Shown here: positions 1 through 6,654 of the stretch, piece by piece
Numbering within the stretch: the stretch's first letter is position 1
How the letters are laid out: every line of letters begins with the position of its first letter
Source of the DNA: Candidatus Hermodarchaeota archaeon
Lineage (GTDB): Archaea; Asgardarchaeota; Hermodarchaeia; Hermodarchaeales; Hermodarchaeaceae
Length of the DNA: 7,385 nucleotides
Reading direction: 5' to 3'
NCBI GenBank assembly: GCA_016840595.1
Contig: JAEOSA010000093.1
Coordinates: 1 to 7,385, forward strand
Program-made: the position numbers and the translations under genes
Notes under the pieces: generated by a model
What the model was told of the DNA's origin: nothing
Database searches by the model: none
What the model saw: the letters and a program-made list of their open reading frames with translations, nothing else

Positions 1-2
1 GA

Positions 3-521
3 TCCGTTGGCTGGCTCTCCTGCGAAGACCTCACCACAAGACGCGGACATGCCGGACCCAAACTCGCCACCCCCGGAGCCCAATGCCCAGGACGTCATAC
101 ATTCCACTACTCCATAATCCCCCATCCAAACACCTGGCGGGATCCCGAAACCCAACGTCTTACCCGCGCCTTCATCACCCCTTTCAAAGCGATACAACTC
201 AAAGAACAAGAAAAGAAAAACCAAAAGCTACCTCTCAATCACAGTTTTCTCTCATATGACTCAACCAATCTAGCACTAAGCTGCTTGAAAAAGGCTGAAG
301 ACTCTGAAACAACCATCTTGCGGTTCTTCGAAATCACAGGTTCACCAACAAAGGTCACGATTCAGACCTCCCTTCCTTTCAACAACGTCTCAATAGTCAA
401 TCTCGCAGAACAACCCTCCAACCATCAAAAGATTACTCGGTTAAACGCAAATACGCTTTCCTCTACGGTTTCTCCTCACCAAATTTATTCTCTCCAATTC
501 GAACATTCCGATCAACCTTGA
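3..521 (+). CDS. Alpha-mannosidase-like glycoside hydrolase (GH38), C-terminal fragment
   Basis: This is the last 172 residues of a larger protein that begins outside the window; the frame is open from base 3 to the TGA at 519-521. What I see: near the left edge the run GWLSCEDLTTRRGHAGPKL is followed by TPGAQCPG and a HTFHYSIIPHP segment, then LALSCLKKAEDSETTILRFF and a beta-rich end (VNLAEQP). This order (RGHAGP, TPGAQ, aromatic-rich 'PH' strand, 'KKAED...ILRF') matches the C-terminal beta-sandwich of GH38 alpha-mannosidases, which release alpha-linked mannose from glycans. The catalytic barrel with its zinc site lies outside the window, so activity cannot be judged here. An internal ATG-free start at 285 (TTG) is only an internal codon, not a gene start. 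The coding strand is unusually C-rich and purine-poor in its first 200 bases. The family call rests on remembered motif similarity. Confidence 0.85.
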   Translation, partial: SVGWLSCEDLTTRRGHAGPKLATPGAQCPGRHTFHYSIIPHPNTWRDPETQRLTRAFITPFKAIQLKEQEKKNQKLPLNHSFLSYDSTNLALSCLKKAEDSETTILRFFEITGSPTKVTIQTSLPFNNVSIVNLAEQPSNHQKITRLNANTLSSTVSPHQIYSLQFEHSDQP

Positions 522-552
522 GCGCTTTCTAGTAACCAAATCTTTCAAAACC

Positions 553-562
553 AAAATATAAT
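553..562 (+). promoter_or_regulatory. Possible archaeal TATA box before the two-helix membrane protein gene
   Basis: The spacer of 137 bases after the GH38 stop contains AAAATATAAT, an AT-only block resembling an archaeal TATA box. Transcription would start about 25 bases downstream, near 580-590, leaving a leader of about 70 bases before the TTG at 659. No other clear site is visible in this spacer. This is inference from composition and position only. Confidence 0.35.
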
Positions 563-658
563 GAGAAATAAATTCTACGAAATTGTCCTGCAACGAAAAC
601 CTCTTTTACAACAAGCGCCAAGTGAACATGGAGGTAAGAGGAAATCACAGTTCAACCT

Positions 659-1453
659 TTGCCTCAGACGCTGTTTATTCCCCAACCATTAAACAATCAA
701 TCGGATATCACAAATCCCAAAATTGTGTGTTCATTGATTACCTTCATTATCGTGGGGCTTTTCCTCGCTGTTGTCGGAGCAGCAAATCTGGTTATGTCTG
801 GTGTTATGACAGTATTTCCATCCATTACTTGGACTGAATTGAACTTCTATTCACTCATCATGTGGGTAGGGCTTTTCTTGATTTTTACTCCACTAGTCAC
901 AGTTATTGTAGTTGAAAGCGTAAGTTATTACCGACGCACACAACGGACACCAGCATTTTCCCCCACTCCTCGAGAACACCGTCGAAATCCTCCACAAAGC
1001 CTTCCAAGGCGTCCATATCGACCAACTTCAGGCCTCATGGAAATGCCTCCATTAGATCGATCACAATCGTCTTCACAGGAGAAGCCGTTATGGCCTCTTG
1101 AACTGGCGCCGCTACGGCCTGTTCCACCTACAACTCAAAAACAGGACCTCCACCAAGTTCACCCTGACAAACCAGAAACCAGTCAAACATCCCCTCCGCC
1201 AAGTCCGCCTTCGATATCTGAATTGACTAAAAGAATCCGTCGTCTTGAAGTTAAAGTTAAACGGCTTCAAAAACGAGTGTCTAATCCGAAAGTTCCCAGG
1301 AAATACGCAGCAACCCTTGGCGAGAAAGCATCTAGACGGGAAGCCAACGACCAATTACTCGAAGCTCTTAATGTACAACAAAAGGAAGGCCGGATAAGTA
1401 ACCGCTTCTATCGACGGAAGCGCAAACAGCTTACTAAGGAATCTCCTGAATAG
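659..1453 (+). CDS. Two-helix membrane protein with proline-rich tail, coiled coil and SHOCT-like end
   Basis: A 264-residue protein I do not recognise as a named family. Two hydrophobic helices lie at about residues 22-44 and 62-86, followed by YYRR, so by the positive-inside rule both termini face the cytoplasm. Residues 91-184 form a low-complexity linker rich in Pro, Arg, Ser and Thr. Residues 185-208 (ISELTKRIRRLEVKVKRL) have leucine/isoleucine/valine heptad spacing typical of a coiled coil. Residues 226-262, with the pattern LLEALNVQQKEGRISNRFYRR, resemble the short helical-hairpin tail (SHOCT-like, 'L..L...GRIS...Y...K') found at the ends of many archaeal proteins and thought to mediate oligomerisation. 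The start is TTG at 659, the only start codon between the upstream stop at 635-637 and the first membrane helix; the nearest purine-rich site (GAGG, 638-641) is rather far away. A T-run follows the stop. It may be a membrane scaffold, but the function is unknown. Confidence 0.75.
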   Translation: MPQTLFIPQPLNNQSDITNPKIVCSLITFIIVGLFLAVVGAANLVMSGVMTVFPSITWTELNFYSLIMWVGLFLIFTPLVTVIVVESVSYYRRTQRTPAFSPTPREHRRNPPQSLPRRPYRPTSGLMEMPPLDRSQSSSQEKPLWPLELAPLRPVPPTTQKQDLHQVHPDKPETSQTSPPPSPPSISELTKRIRRLEVKVKRLQKRVSNPKVPRKYAATLGEKASRREANDQLLEALNVQQKEGRISNRFYRRKRKQLTKESPE

Positions 1454-1467
1454 GGTATTTCTCTTGA

Positions 1468-1476
1468 TTTTTTTTT
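1468..1476 (+). terminator. T-run transcription terminator after the membrane protein gene
   Basis: Nine consecutive T on the coding strand lie 14 bases after the TAG stop at 1451-1453, with no obvious GC-rich stem before them. Archaeal RNA polymerase terminates on such U-runs without needing a hairpin. It separates this gene from the next one. Confidence 0.6.
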
Positions 1477-1503
1477 GAGTTTCGTTTTCGCTGTTGTCCA
1501 TAA

Positions 1504-1514
1504 CTTTATATATT
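1504..1514 (+). promoter_or_regulatory. Likely archaeal TATA box for the ARPP-1-family gene
   Basis: CTTTATATATT is close to the archaeal TATA consensus (TTTATATA) and sits between a T-run terminator and the next gene. A start about 25 bases downstream would be near 1535-1540, giving a leader of 15-30 bases to the ATG/GTG codons at 1553-1563. A second AT-rich block, ACATATAA at 1546-1553, is an alternative that would put initiation near 1575, inside the coding frame. Positional inference only. Confidence 0.5.
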
Positions 1515-1564
1515 CGAAGTGTTAGTTGTAATTAAATTACATATTACATATAATGGAATGGTGA

Positions 1565-2509
1565 AAAACAATAACCGAAACATATGAAACACTATCCGAT
1601 CTCATCGAAACCTTCGACTCACTCGAACTCGGAGACGCTCAACTTATAGGCCACGCCCATTTCATTCCAATTCTACAAAATGAAAAGGATCAGCAACGAG
1701 AGTATATCACGGCACATGAGGCTTTACAAAAAGGTCTATTGGAACTCGTGGATACCGGGCGAATTGACGCAGTCCTCGTCATTAACCGTGCAACACAACC
1801 TGTGCTCTTTATTGCAGGAATGGACGTGCATGCTGAAGGAACACAGTCGCGAATTATCATAGGCAGCCACTTGGTTCCCCCACAAGCGAAAGTGGAACTT
1901 CCGTGTCGTTGTACCCATGATGTGCATCCCATCCGCAAATACCAAGCTCTCATGACGGATGTTGAGAATTATTCTGTTGCGTCACCCGGTGTTCGGGGAA
2001 TTTCTATCGCCCAGAGTGAAGCGGGACAAGACCGTGTATGGTCAAAAGTACGGAAACACCGAGAAAAGCTCAAGGATAGTCGCGTTGCCGGTAGACCCCT
2101 CTTGGACATGGATGAAAGCTCTTCACGCCTTAGTGATGTTCAAGAACAAGCCGCCAAAGCGATTCAAGACGAATTGGAAAAAGTTGTTCCTCAGGAACAA
2201 CAGGTGGGGCTTGCAGTCATTAGTGAAGGGCAAGTACAAACTATTGAGATTTTTGATAGTCCTGATACTTACCAACATTTCCACAGTCATTTGATGGGAC
2301 GTTTCGCCTATGAAATCGCCGCTCCCAAAGCCACTCCGAAGAAGAAGGTGACTTCTCTTCGATCAAATATGATGAAGGAGCTACGACGTCTCAGTCAGCG
2401 ATTGGATATAGAGGATGGAAAAGGAACTGCTCAGAGCAAGGGGAAAATTCTAGGCACACTTCAAAATAAGGACAAAAAATTGGTTCATCTGTGTCTCGAA
2501 AAATTATAG
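1565..2509 (+). CDS. ARPP-1 family (DUF6569-like) protein, start codon missing or frameshifted
   Basis: The frame is open from 1565 to the TAG at 2507-2509, giving 314 residues. It has no ATG, GTG or TTG before a TTG at 1739. The protein upstream of 1739 is clearly part of the fold: LELGDAQLIGHAHFIPIL at about residues 21-38, then EYITAHEALQKGLLELVDTG. Then come INRATQPVLFIAGMDV and QSRIIIGSHLVPP at about 73-106. This series (short 'pleasant' N-terminal strand, 'Y.t..EAL..GLLE..', 'N....PV....G', 'G..Q.R......LVPP', then Q..VW) matches the ARPP-1 domain, named for its association with ADP-ribosylglycohydrolases and rhodanese-phosphatases. Its biochemical role is unknown. The C-terminal part (about 180-314) is charged and helical. 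Upstream, ATG at 1553 is in the same frame but meets TGA at 1562-1564, and ATG at 1558 or GTG at 1561 joins the frame if one A of the five-A run at 1564-1568 is removed. A start at TTG 1739 would delete the conserved N-terminal strands, so I do not favour it. No signal peptide or membrane helix; probably cytoplasmic. Confidence 0.75.
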   Translation, partial: KTITETYETLSDLIETFDSLELGDAQLIGHAHFIPILQNEKDQQREYITAHEALQKGLLELVDTGRIDAVLVINRATQPVLFIAGMDVHAEGTQSRIIIGSHLVPPQAKVELPCRCTHDVHPIRKYQALMTDVENYSVASPGVRGISIAQSEAGQDRVWSKVRKHREKLKDSRVAGRPLLDMDESSSRLSDVQEQAAKAIQDELEKVVPQEQQVGLAVISEGQVQTIEIFDSPDTYQHFHSHLMGRFAYEIAAPKATPKKKVTSLRSNMMKELRRLSQRLDIEDGKGTAQSKGKILGTLQNKDKKLVHLCLEKL

Positions 2510-2544
2510 AACCTTAGAAAGGGTCGTGCCCTGGGTAGTTCCTC

Positions 2545-2552
2545 TTTTTTTT
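2545..2552 (+). terminator. T-run transcription terminator after the ARPP-1-family gene
   Basis: Eight consecutive T lie about 35 bases after the TAG stop, preceded by CC and only a very weak GGG/CCC pairing near 2520-2531. This fits an archaeal U-run terminator and suggests that the downstream caspase-like gene has its own promoter, though I see no convincing TATA box in the remaining 68 bases before its GTG start. Confidence 0.55.
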
Positions 2553-2620
2553 CTTAGTTTCTCCGAATGATTTTGTCTCCAAAGGAAAATTAGAAGAGGT
2601 ATCGTAAACGAGTATCCTTT

Positions 2621-3589
2621 GTGACTGCTCTTCGTGTCTCTCGGACTCAGTGTGCGGTTATCTTTGCTATTTTTCTTGGGTCGTTATTGTGCTTTTCACA
2701 ATTAGGTTTTCGAGGAACCATAACCGTTCAATCTCAACCTAATTTGCGTGAAGGTTGGGCCGTCCTGTTAGAGATGAATGATTATCCAGATCCCATTACG
2801 GACTTATCCACTGATTTTTCAGATTCAACAAAATGGAACGCCACTCTCCACTCCTTGGGATGGCAAACCCATCATATTCAATTCTATCATGGATTCCTCG
2901 ATCAGTATGTAGGTGAGGCGGCTCTCCAATTTCTAGCTCTCAATGCAGATGCCAACGATATCGTCCTCTTCTTTATCTTTGCCCATGGAAATTGGATTCG
3001 TGACCACATGCAATGGCATTTATGGTTTCCCACACGATGGGCAGAAATCCAGAGTCAGGAAAAACTACTTGTTGTTTCAGCGTGTAATTCTGAAGAAATG
3101 ATTGAACCGCTCACTAATGATTCTGCTCCCCACATCCACATGGCTGCTGCCCAAAAGGATGGAGGCTATGCTTGGGCAGGATTACCCGAAGAAGGGCTCC
3201 CAATTATTGGCGAAGTCTTCAACCACTATTTCACGAATGCCTTAGTTAATGCCTCGGCAGATCAAGACAGTAACGGGGAGATCTGCGTGGAAGAAGCCTT
3301 TGCTTTTGCTTCACCTCTGAGTCAAGAATACATCACAACTGTGGTATTTCCTGCCTTTCCGGATTATGCAGATTCATGTAATGATACTGCCCCGCAACCA
3401 GTCATCGATGATGCCTATCCAGGAAACTTCTCGTTAGCAGTGGAACCAGGCGATCCGCCATTGATACCAAGTATGTTGACACCGGCAGAACTTGGAGTAA
3501 TCTTGGTAACCATCGTGACTTTAGTTGCAGTCGTTGCTATCTGGTTGTCCATCAGACAAAGACGCCGTGCTGTTCAGCTACCGCTATAA
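2621..3589 (+). CDS. Membrane-anchored caspase/legumain-like (clan CD) cysteine peptidase homologue
   Basis: A 322-residue extracellular protein held by a C-terminal anchor. Residues 10-29 are a hydrophobic signal segment after a basic N-terminus. The core follows the clan CD (legumain/caspase) plan: a first strand WAVLLEMNDYPD (46-57), a hydrophobic strand ending in the histidine motif IVLFFIFAHG (H122), and a second strand ending in the cysteine motif KLLVVSACNS (C155). H122 and C155 are the expected catalytic dyad. Residues 214-225 (DQDSNGEICVEE) fit the EF-hand calcium loop, with acidic or Asn side chains at positions 1, 3, 5 and 12, Gly at 6 and Ile at 8; a similar loop before an 'EAF..A' helix is common in prokaryotic relatives. 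Residues 289-310 form a membrane helix followed by RQRRR, so the enzyme domain should face outward. The GTG start at 2621 is the first start after an in-frame TAG at 2591. Substrate unknown; proteolysis is inferred, not shown. Confidence 0.8.
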   Translation: MTALRVSRTQCAVIFAIFLGSLLCFSQLGFRGTITVQSQPNLREGWAVLLEMNDYPDPITDLSTDFSDSTKWNATLHSLGWQTHHIQFYHGFLDQYVGEAALQFLALNADANDIVLFFIFAHGNWIRDHMQWHLWFPTRWAEIQSQEKLLVVSACNSEEMIEPLTNDSAPHIHMAAAQKDGGYAWAGLPEEGLPIIGEVFNHYFTNALVNASADQDSNGEICVEEAFAFASPLSQEYITTVVFPAFPDYADSCNDTAPQPVIDDAYPGNFSLAVEPGDPPLIPSMLTPAELGVILVTIVTLVAVVAIWLSIRQRRRAVQLPL

Positions 3590-4375
3590 TCGACTTTTGA
3601 TACGAGAAGGAATCGGGTCAATTATTATCAGCCCTCTCTGACGTGCTTGTCGAATGAAATCGAGAGGCGACTCACTTTGCAAAATAAATCGCAGCGTTTC
3701 ATCATCTGTAAAAAAGCCTAGGGTGGGTGGATTGATTTGTTGCGATACTGCCTGAAGGAGGTTCTTATAATCGGTTTGCCATTCACTGATTTCAAAACTC
3801 TTAGGTGCTAATTGTCGAGTCGTTGTAATCCGACGGATTTGCCCAGCTATCCGTTCGACGATGAGGCTGGTCCATACTTGCCTTTCTTCAAAGATGGCGA
3901 ACACAAAGAGAAAATCCAGAGGTAACTCGTCTAGGAGTGTTCGAATGCGTTGGAAAAGTGAAAACATGCCTTTACCCCAGAACTCTTGAGGCCAAACATG
4001 GAATCGACGACCAAACTCTTCGTCAATACTATCTTGGGCGAGTTCAATGTATTGTAGGATATCCATTTCAGGAGTAAAAGCGGCTTGAATTTTTGCTAAC
4101 AGGTAAACAGCTAATCCTTGTTCGAACATGATCACAGCGTCGACAGATTCGCTTTCATGTAATTGTCGAATAGCAATGGCTGGCGAAGAAAAGGGTCCGG
4201 TTAAGTCTGATCGAATCCCCTGCCGCGTATGGAACGCCTGAATGATTTCAGACCCGTGATAAAGTAAATAGAGAATTCCACGTTCGCTTGATAATTCTGG
4301 AAGCGTAGAAAGGAGGTTTAACCATTGAGAGACGTCGACATTGAAAAACTCATAGTTCTCATCGAGTCTTCTCAT
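3584..4375 (-). CDS. Uncharacterised protein coupled to the GH35 beta-galactosidase
   Basis: A 263-residue protein I do not recognise. It has no signal peptide or membrane helix and is probably cytoplasmic. Two halves can be seen. Residues about 32-95 alternate strands and helices (GILYLLYHGSEIIQAFH, later VDAVIMFEQGLAVYLLAKI), a layout loosely like small alpha/beta sensor-type modules that read 'GILY..G..I.A', but this is only a resemblance. Residues about 150-235 contain LDFLFVFAIFEERQVWTSL, VERIAGQIRRITTTRQL and a helix-rich LLQAVSQQINPPTLGFF. Its ATG (4375-4373) overlaps the TGA of the upstream GH35 gene as ATGA, so the two are almost certainly co-transcribed and translationally coupled. 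Its TAG stop (3586-3584) overlaps the TAA of the convergent caspase-like gene. Linkage to a glycosidase suggests a partner or regulator in glycan use, but that is inference. Confidence 0.75.
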   Translation of the reverse strand: MRRLDENYEFFNVDVSQWLNLLSTLPELSSERGILYLLYHGSEIIQAFHTRQGIRSDLTGPFSSPAIAIRQLHESESVDAVIMFEQGLAVYLLAKIQAAFTPEMDILQYIELAQDSIDEEFGRRFHVWPQEFWGKGMFSLFQRIRTLLDELPLDFLFVFAIFEERQVWTSLIVERIAGQIRRITTTRQLAPKSFEISEWQTDYKNLLQAVSQQINPPTLGFFTDDETLRFILQSESPLDFIRQARQRGLIIIDPIPSRIKSRL

Positions 4376-6531
4376 CGAATCACCTCAAAAATTCGGACCT
4401 CATAGGGGTTCAATGGGATCTCTTGTGGACCTCGTTGGGCAAGTTGTTCTCCTGTCCATAAATCACGAAGAAGGGCTCTTTGGGCAACCCGAATTCTCGC
4501 GGATTGGGGCTGGTTAGTCGGGTTCGCTTGGAAAATAACACGTGGTGCCCGCGTCCCCCAGTAGACCTCATCAATTGCGAAGTTTTGAATATCGCCGACC
4601 GGTTCCACTTTCAACTGCTTCAGAATTTGGGTGGCAACATTCTCGGCTTCAGTTGCCTCATCCCGGTAAGTGAATGGTGGAAGGGATATCCCCAAGTAGA
4701 TAAACGTCCCTTTACCATAGGACTTGATTGTCCCTGCAGGACGGGTACCCACACGCACTTGATCATTTTCTACACTAAACGGCTCATGTAGTCCAACTAA
4801 AGGACGTCGTGTACTTGGGGCTTGTAGACCCGCAGTGTCTCCCAGAATCGTACATCCTCGCATATCAGTGCCAAGATAGGGTATCTCTGGGCCCAAAACG
4901 ACTGAACCACCTCGTTCGACATATTCCAAAATCTTTTCCTGCAATTCTACTGACATAAAGTCAAAACTAGGCAGAAAAATTGTCTGAAAATGACTAAGAG
5001 CAGGACGATCCATATCCGTATCGCCAATTAGAAAAGGCGTCTTTGATCGAGATAATCCCCAATAGAACGCCTCCCACAAAGCAGGGTAAGCTTTCTGGAT
5101 AGTCTCAGTGTAGCTGAAGGTTCGATTATTCAACAACAATTCGGGAGGAATCCCTAGAAGCTGAGTTAACCAATTGGAGCTAGTACAAAGCCCTGAAAGC
5201 CGCTCATATTCAAAATTCCGGAGAAGTAGAACCGGCACATTACGTTGCAATGTATGAAATTCCACTTCATGTAGAATCGTGAGCAGTCGCTTCAAAAAGG
5301 CAAATTGAGTTTCATCAACGGTCCCAGTGTTCGAGATTGGACTTCCAAGCCAGCGATTACGTTCAACCAACATATGCGCATTGAAACCTCGAACCCCATG
5401 CATAATCGCGACAAGTAACGCAAATTCCTGATCGCTCCTATCAAGTGTAGGACCCCAAGGCCAGGTCCCTAACCCACCTTCAGATAAGAATGGTAAACGG
5501 CTCATGGTGTTAAGATAGAGGACTCCGCGTCGAATTTCATCATATCGTGTTTTGTCGAGATATAGCCCTGCTCCCTGGATATCCAGTTCCCGTTCAGTTT
5601 TGCTGACATTCAGAGGGAGTAAGGGCAAGGTATTTCGCGAATTGTGATACGAGATAACGCCTCGCACTCCTCGCGACCATAACAGACTGGCAAGCACACT
5701 CAGTGCTAAACCCACATAGTATTCCTGAAACTCCATCCAATCCAAGTATCGAGGTAACGCCTCGCGCTCTGTGGTGGCTAAGGCTCGCGGAGGCTCAATA
5801 TCTGTGAAGTTATTATAGCGTGTCCGATACGCCCTGTTAGTTGCTCCAATCGAGGGATATTTTCCTTCCAAGAATTCATGATACCAGCGGATAGCATGAA
5901 CTGAGTAATCCGCACTAAAAGGTCCATTCATAAATAAGAGTGGTAATTCATTGTCAATCTGAACACCAGCAATCGCACCACCAGGTGCTAGATGCCGGGC
6001 AAAAATGGGGCAGATGGCATCAAAAAACTTCGTAACTTCATCATAGAATTTTTCACTTGCATAGCTGGGCATTGGAAACGGATTTGGAGTCGCAGGAATA
6101 ATCACCCGCGTGCCAAAAGCTGACACTGCCTGGATTTCTGGATCATAGAGGATACGTTTCGGATATCCATAATAATTCAATTCAGCATTCACATTGGGCC
6201 CTGGTCGAACGGTCACATACAGTCCTTTTTCTCGACAGAGGGTCAGGAACCCTTCAATATCTCGCTGTTTATCGGTAGTTCCAAAATCAAAAAGGTCACT
6301 TGCAACTTCATGAAGATTCCAGGGAACAGCTGTGGAAATGAACCTGAAACCCAGGGCATTGATGCGTTCTAAGACACCTTCCCACTTATCTCTCGGAATT
6401 CGCCAATAATCAACGGACCCACTATACAAGGGGAGTTGTTGGCCCTCGACTTTGATACTGTTTCCTTCAAGTTTTAGCAATGGCTGAGCAATACGAGTAG
6501 ATACCTCGGGTTCGCTACTATTCTGTTCCAT
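4372..6531 (-). CDS. Beta-galactosidase-type glycoside hydrolase (GH35-like, clan GH-A)
   Basis: A 719-residue enzyme predicted to release terminal beta-galactose by the retaining mechanism. The N-terminal half is a GH-A barrel. LPLYSGSVDYWRIPRDKW (33-50) is the GH35/42 opening; TAVPWNLHE (67-75) and VTVRPGPNVNAE (106-117) follow. GVQIDNEL (189-196) carries the acid/base E195, and PFLSEGGLGTWPWG (347-360) carries the nucleophile E351. From about 430 to 560 comes a glutamine-amidotransferase-like fold (VPVLLLRNFEYERL; IFLPSFDFMS; LEYVERGGSVVLGP), as in the trimerisation domain of GH42 enzymes. The end is a small beta domain (LLRDLWTGE ... NPYEVRIFEV). Both catalytic glutamates are present, so it should be active. 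No signal peptide: the substrate is probably an imported oligosaccharide. The ATG at 6531 has a modest GGTGA site 8 bases upstream. GH35 is favoured over GH42 from the N-terminal motifs; linkage specificity cannot be told. Confidence 0.88.
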   Translation of the reverse strand: MEQNSSEPEVSTRIAQPLLKLEGNSIKVEGQQLPLYSGSVDYWRIPRDKWEGVLERINALGFRFISTAVPWNLHEVASDLFDFGTTDKQRDIEGFLTLCREKGLYVTVRPGPNVNAELNYYGYPKRILYDPEIQAVSAFGTRVIIPATPNPFPMPSYASEKFYDEVTKFFDAICPIFARHLAPGGAIAGVQIDNELPLLFMNGPFSADYSVHAIRWYHEFLEGKYPSIGATNRAYRTRYNNFTDIEPPRALATTEREALPRYLDWMEFQEYYVGLALSVLASLLWSRGVRGVISYHNSRNTLPLLPLNVSKTERELDIQGAGLYLDKTRYDEIRRGVLYLNTMSRLPFLSEGGLGTWPWGPTLDRSDQEFALLVAIMHGVRGFNAHMLVERNRWLGSPISNTGTVDETQFAFLKRLLTILHEVEFHTLQRNVPVLLLRNFEYERLSGLCTSSNWLTQLLGIPPELLLNNRTFSYTETIQKAYPALWEAFYWGLSRSKTPFLIGDTDMDRPALSHFQTIFLPSFDFMSVELQEKILEYVERGGSVVLGPEIPYLGTDMRGCTILGDTAGLQAPSTRRPLVGLHEPFSVENDQVRVGTRPAGTIKSYGKGTFIYLGISLPPFTYRDEATEAENVATQILKQLKVEPVGDIQNFAIDEVYWGTRAPRVIFQANPTNQPQSARIRVAQRALLRDLWTGEQLAQRGPQEIPLNPYEVRIFEVIR
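4379..4386 (-). promoter_or_regulatory. Strong Shine-Dalgarno site for the coupled uncharacterised gene
   Basis: On the minus strand GAGGTGAT lies 3 bases before the ATG at 4375. It is an eight-base match to the complement of the 16S rRNA 3' end and sits inside the last codons of the GH35 gene. It fixes the start codon and supports translational coupling of the pair. Confidence 0.75.
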
Positions 6532-6539
6532 TGCTTAAC

Positions 6540-6544
6540 TCACC
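6540..6544 (-). promoter_or_regulatory. Probable ribosome binding site of the GH35 gene
   Basis: GGTGA on the minus strand, 8 bases before the ATG at 6531-6529, matches part of the anti-Shine-Dalgarno complement (GGAGGTGAT). The spacer of 123 bases up to the PPOX stop shows no convincing TATA box or T-run; it holds two copies of GTACCCAC (plus-strand 6545-6552 and 6606-6613). Confidence 0.4.
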
Positions 6545-6654
6545 GTACCCACACCGGTCCATCCTGGGATTAAGCTAACCTCGTATGGTCCCGAACAAAC
6601 AGACTGTACCCACGCACATAGAAATAACTTACTCATCAAGTCGAATTCTACCCA

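Noticed and set aside
561..692. A 43-codon open frame starting with ATG after the TATA-like block, overlapping the start of the membrane protein gene
   Set aside because: It has no ribosome binding site, its composition is not protein-like (mixed basic residues and cysteines near the end) and it overlaps a better-supported gene; probably chance.
583..837. An 84-residue open frame on the plus strand
   Set aside because: It runs through the two membrane helices of the gene at 659 in another frame and shows cysteine-rich, non-family sequence; a shadow.
1112..1354. Minus-strand open frame opposite the proline-rich linker and coiled coil
   Set aside because: Lies wholly antisense to a gene with clear domain structure and has no start signal or recognisable motif.
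1690..1953. Minus-strand open frames opposite the ARPP-1 N-terminal half, and plus-strand frames at 1680 and 1959
   Set aside because: All lie over the conserved ARPP-1 blocks in other frames; the ARPP-1 frame has the family motifs.
2516..2552. Hairpin terminator after the ARPP-1-family gene
   Set aside because: Only a three-base GGG/CCC pairing is visible before the T-run, too weak for a stem; kept as a stem-less T-run terminator.
4480..4791. A 103-residue plus-strand open frame inside the GH35 gene
   Set aside because: Antisense to the C-terminal domain of a long, family-matching enzyme; no ribosome binding site or motif.
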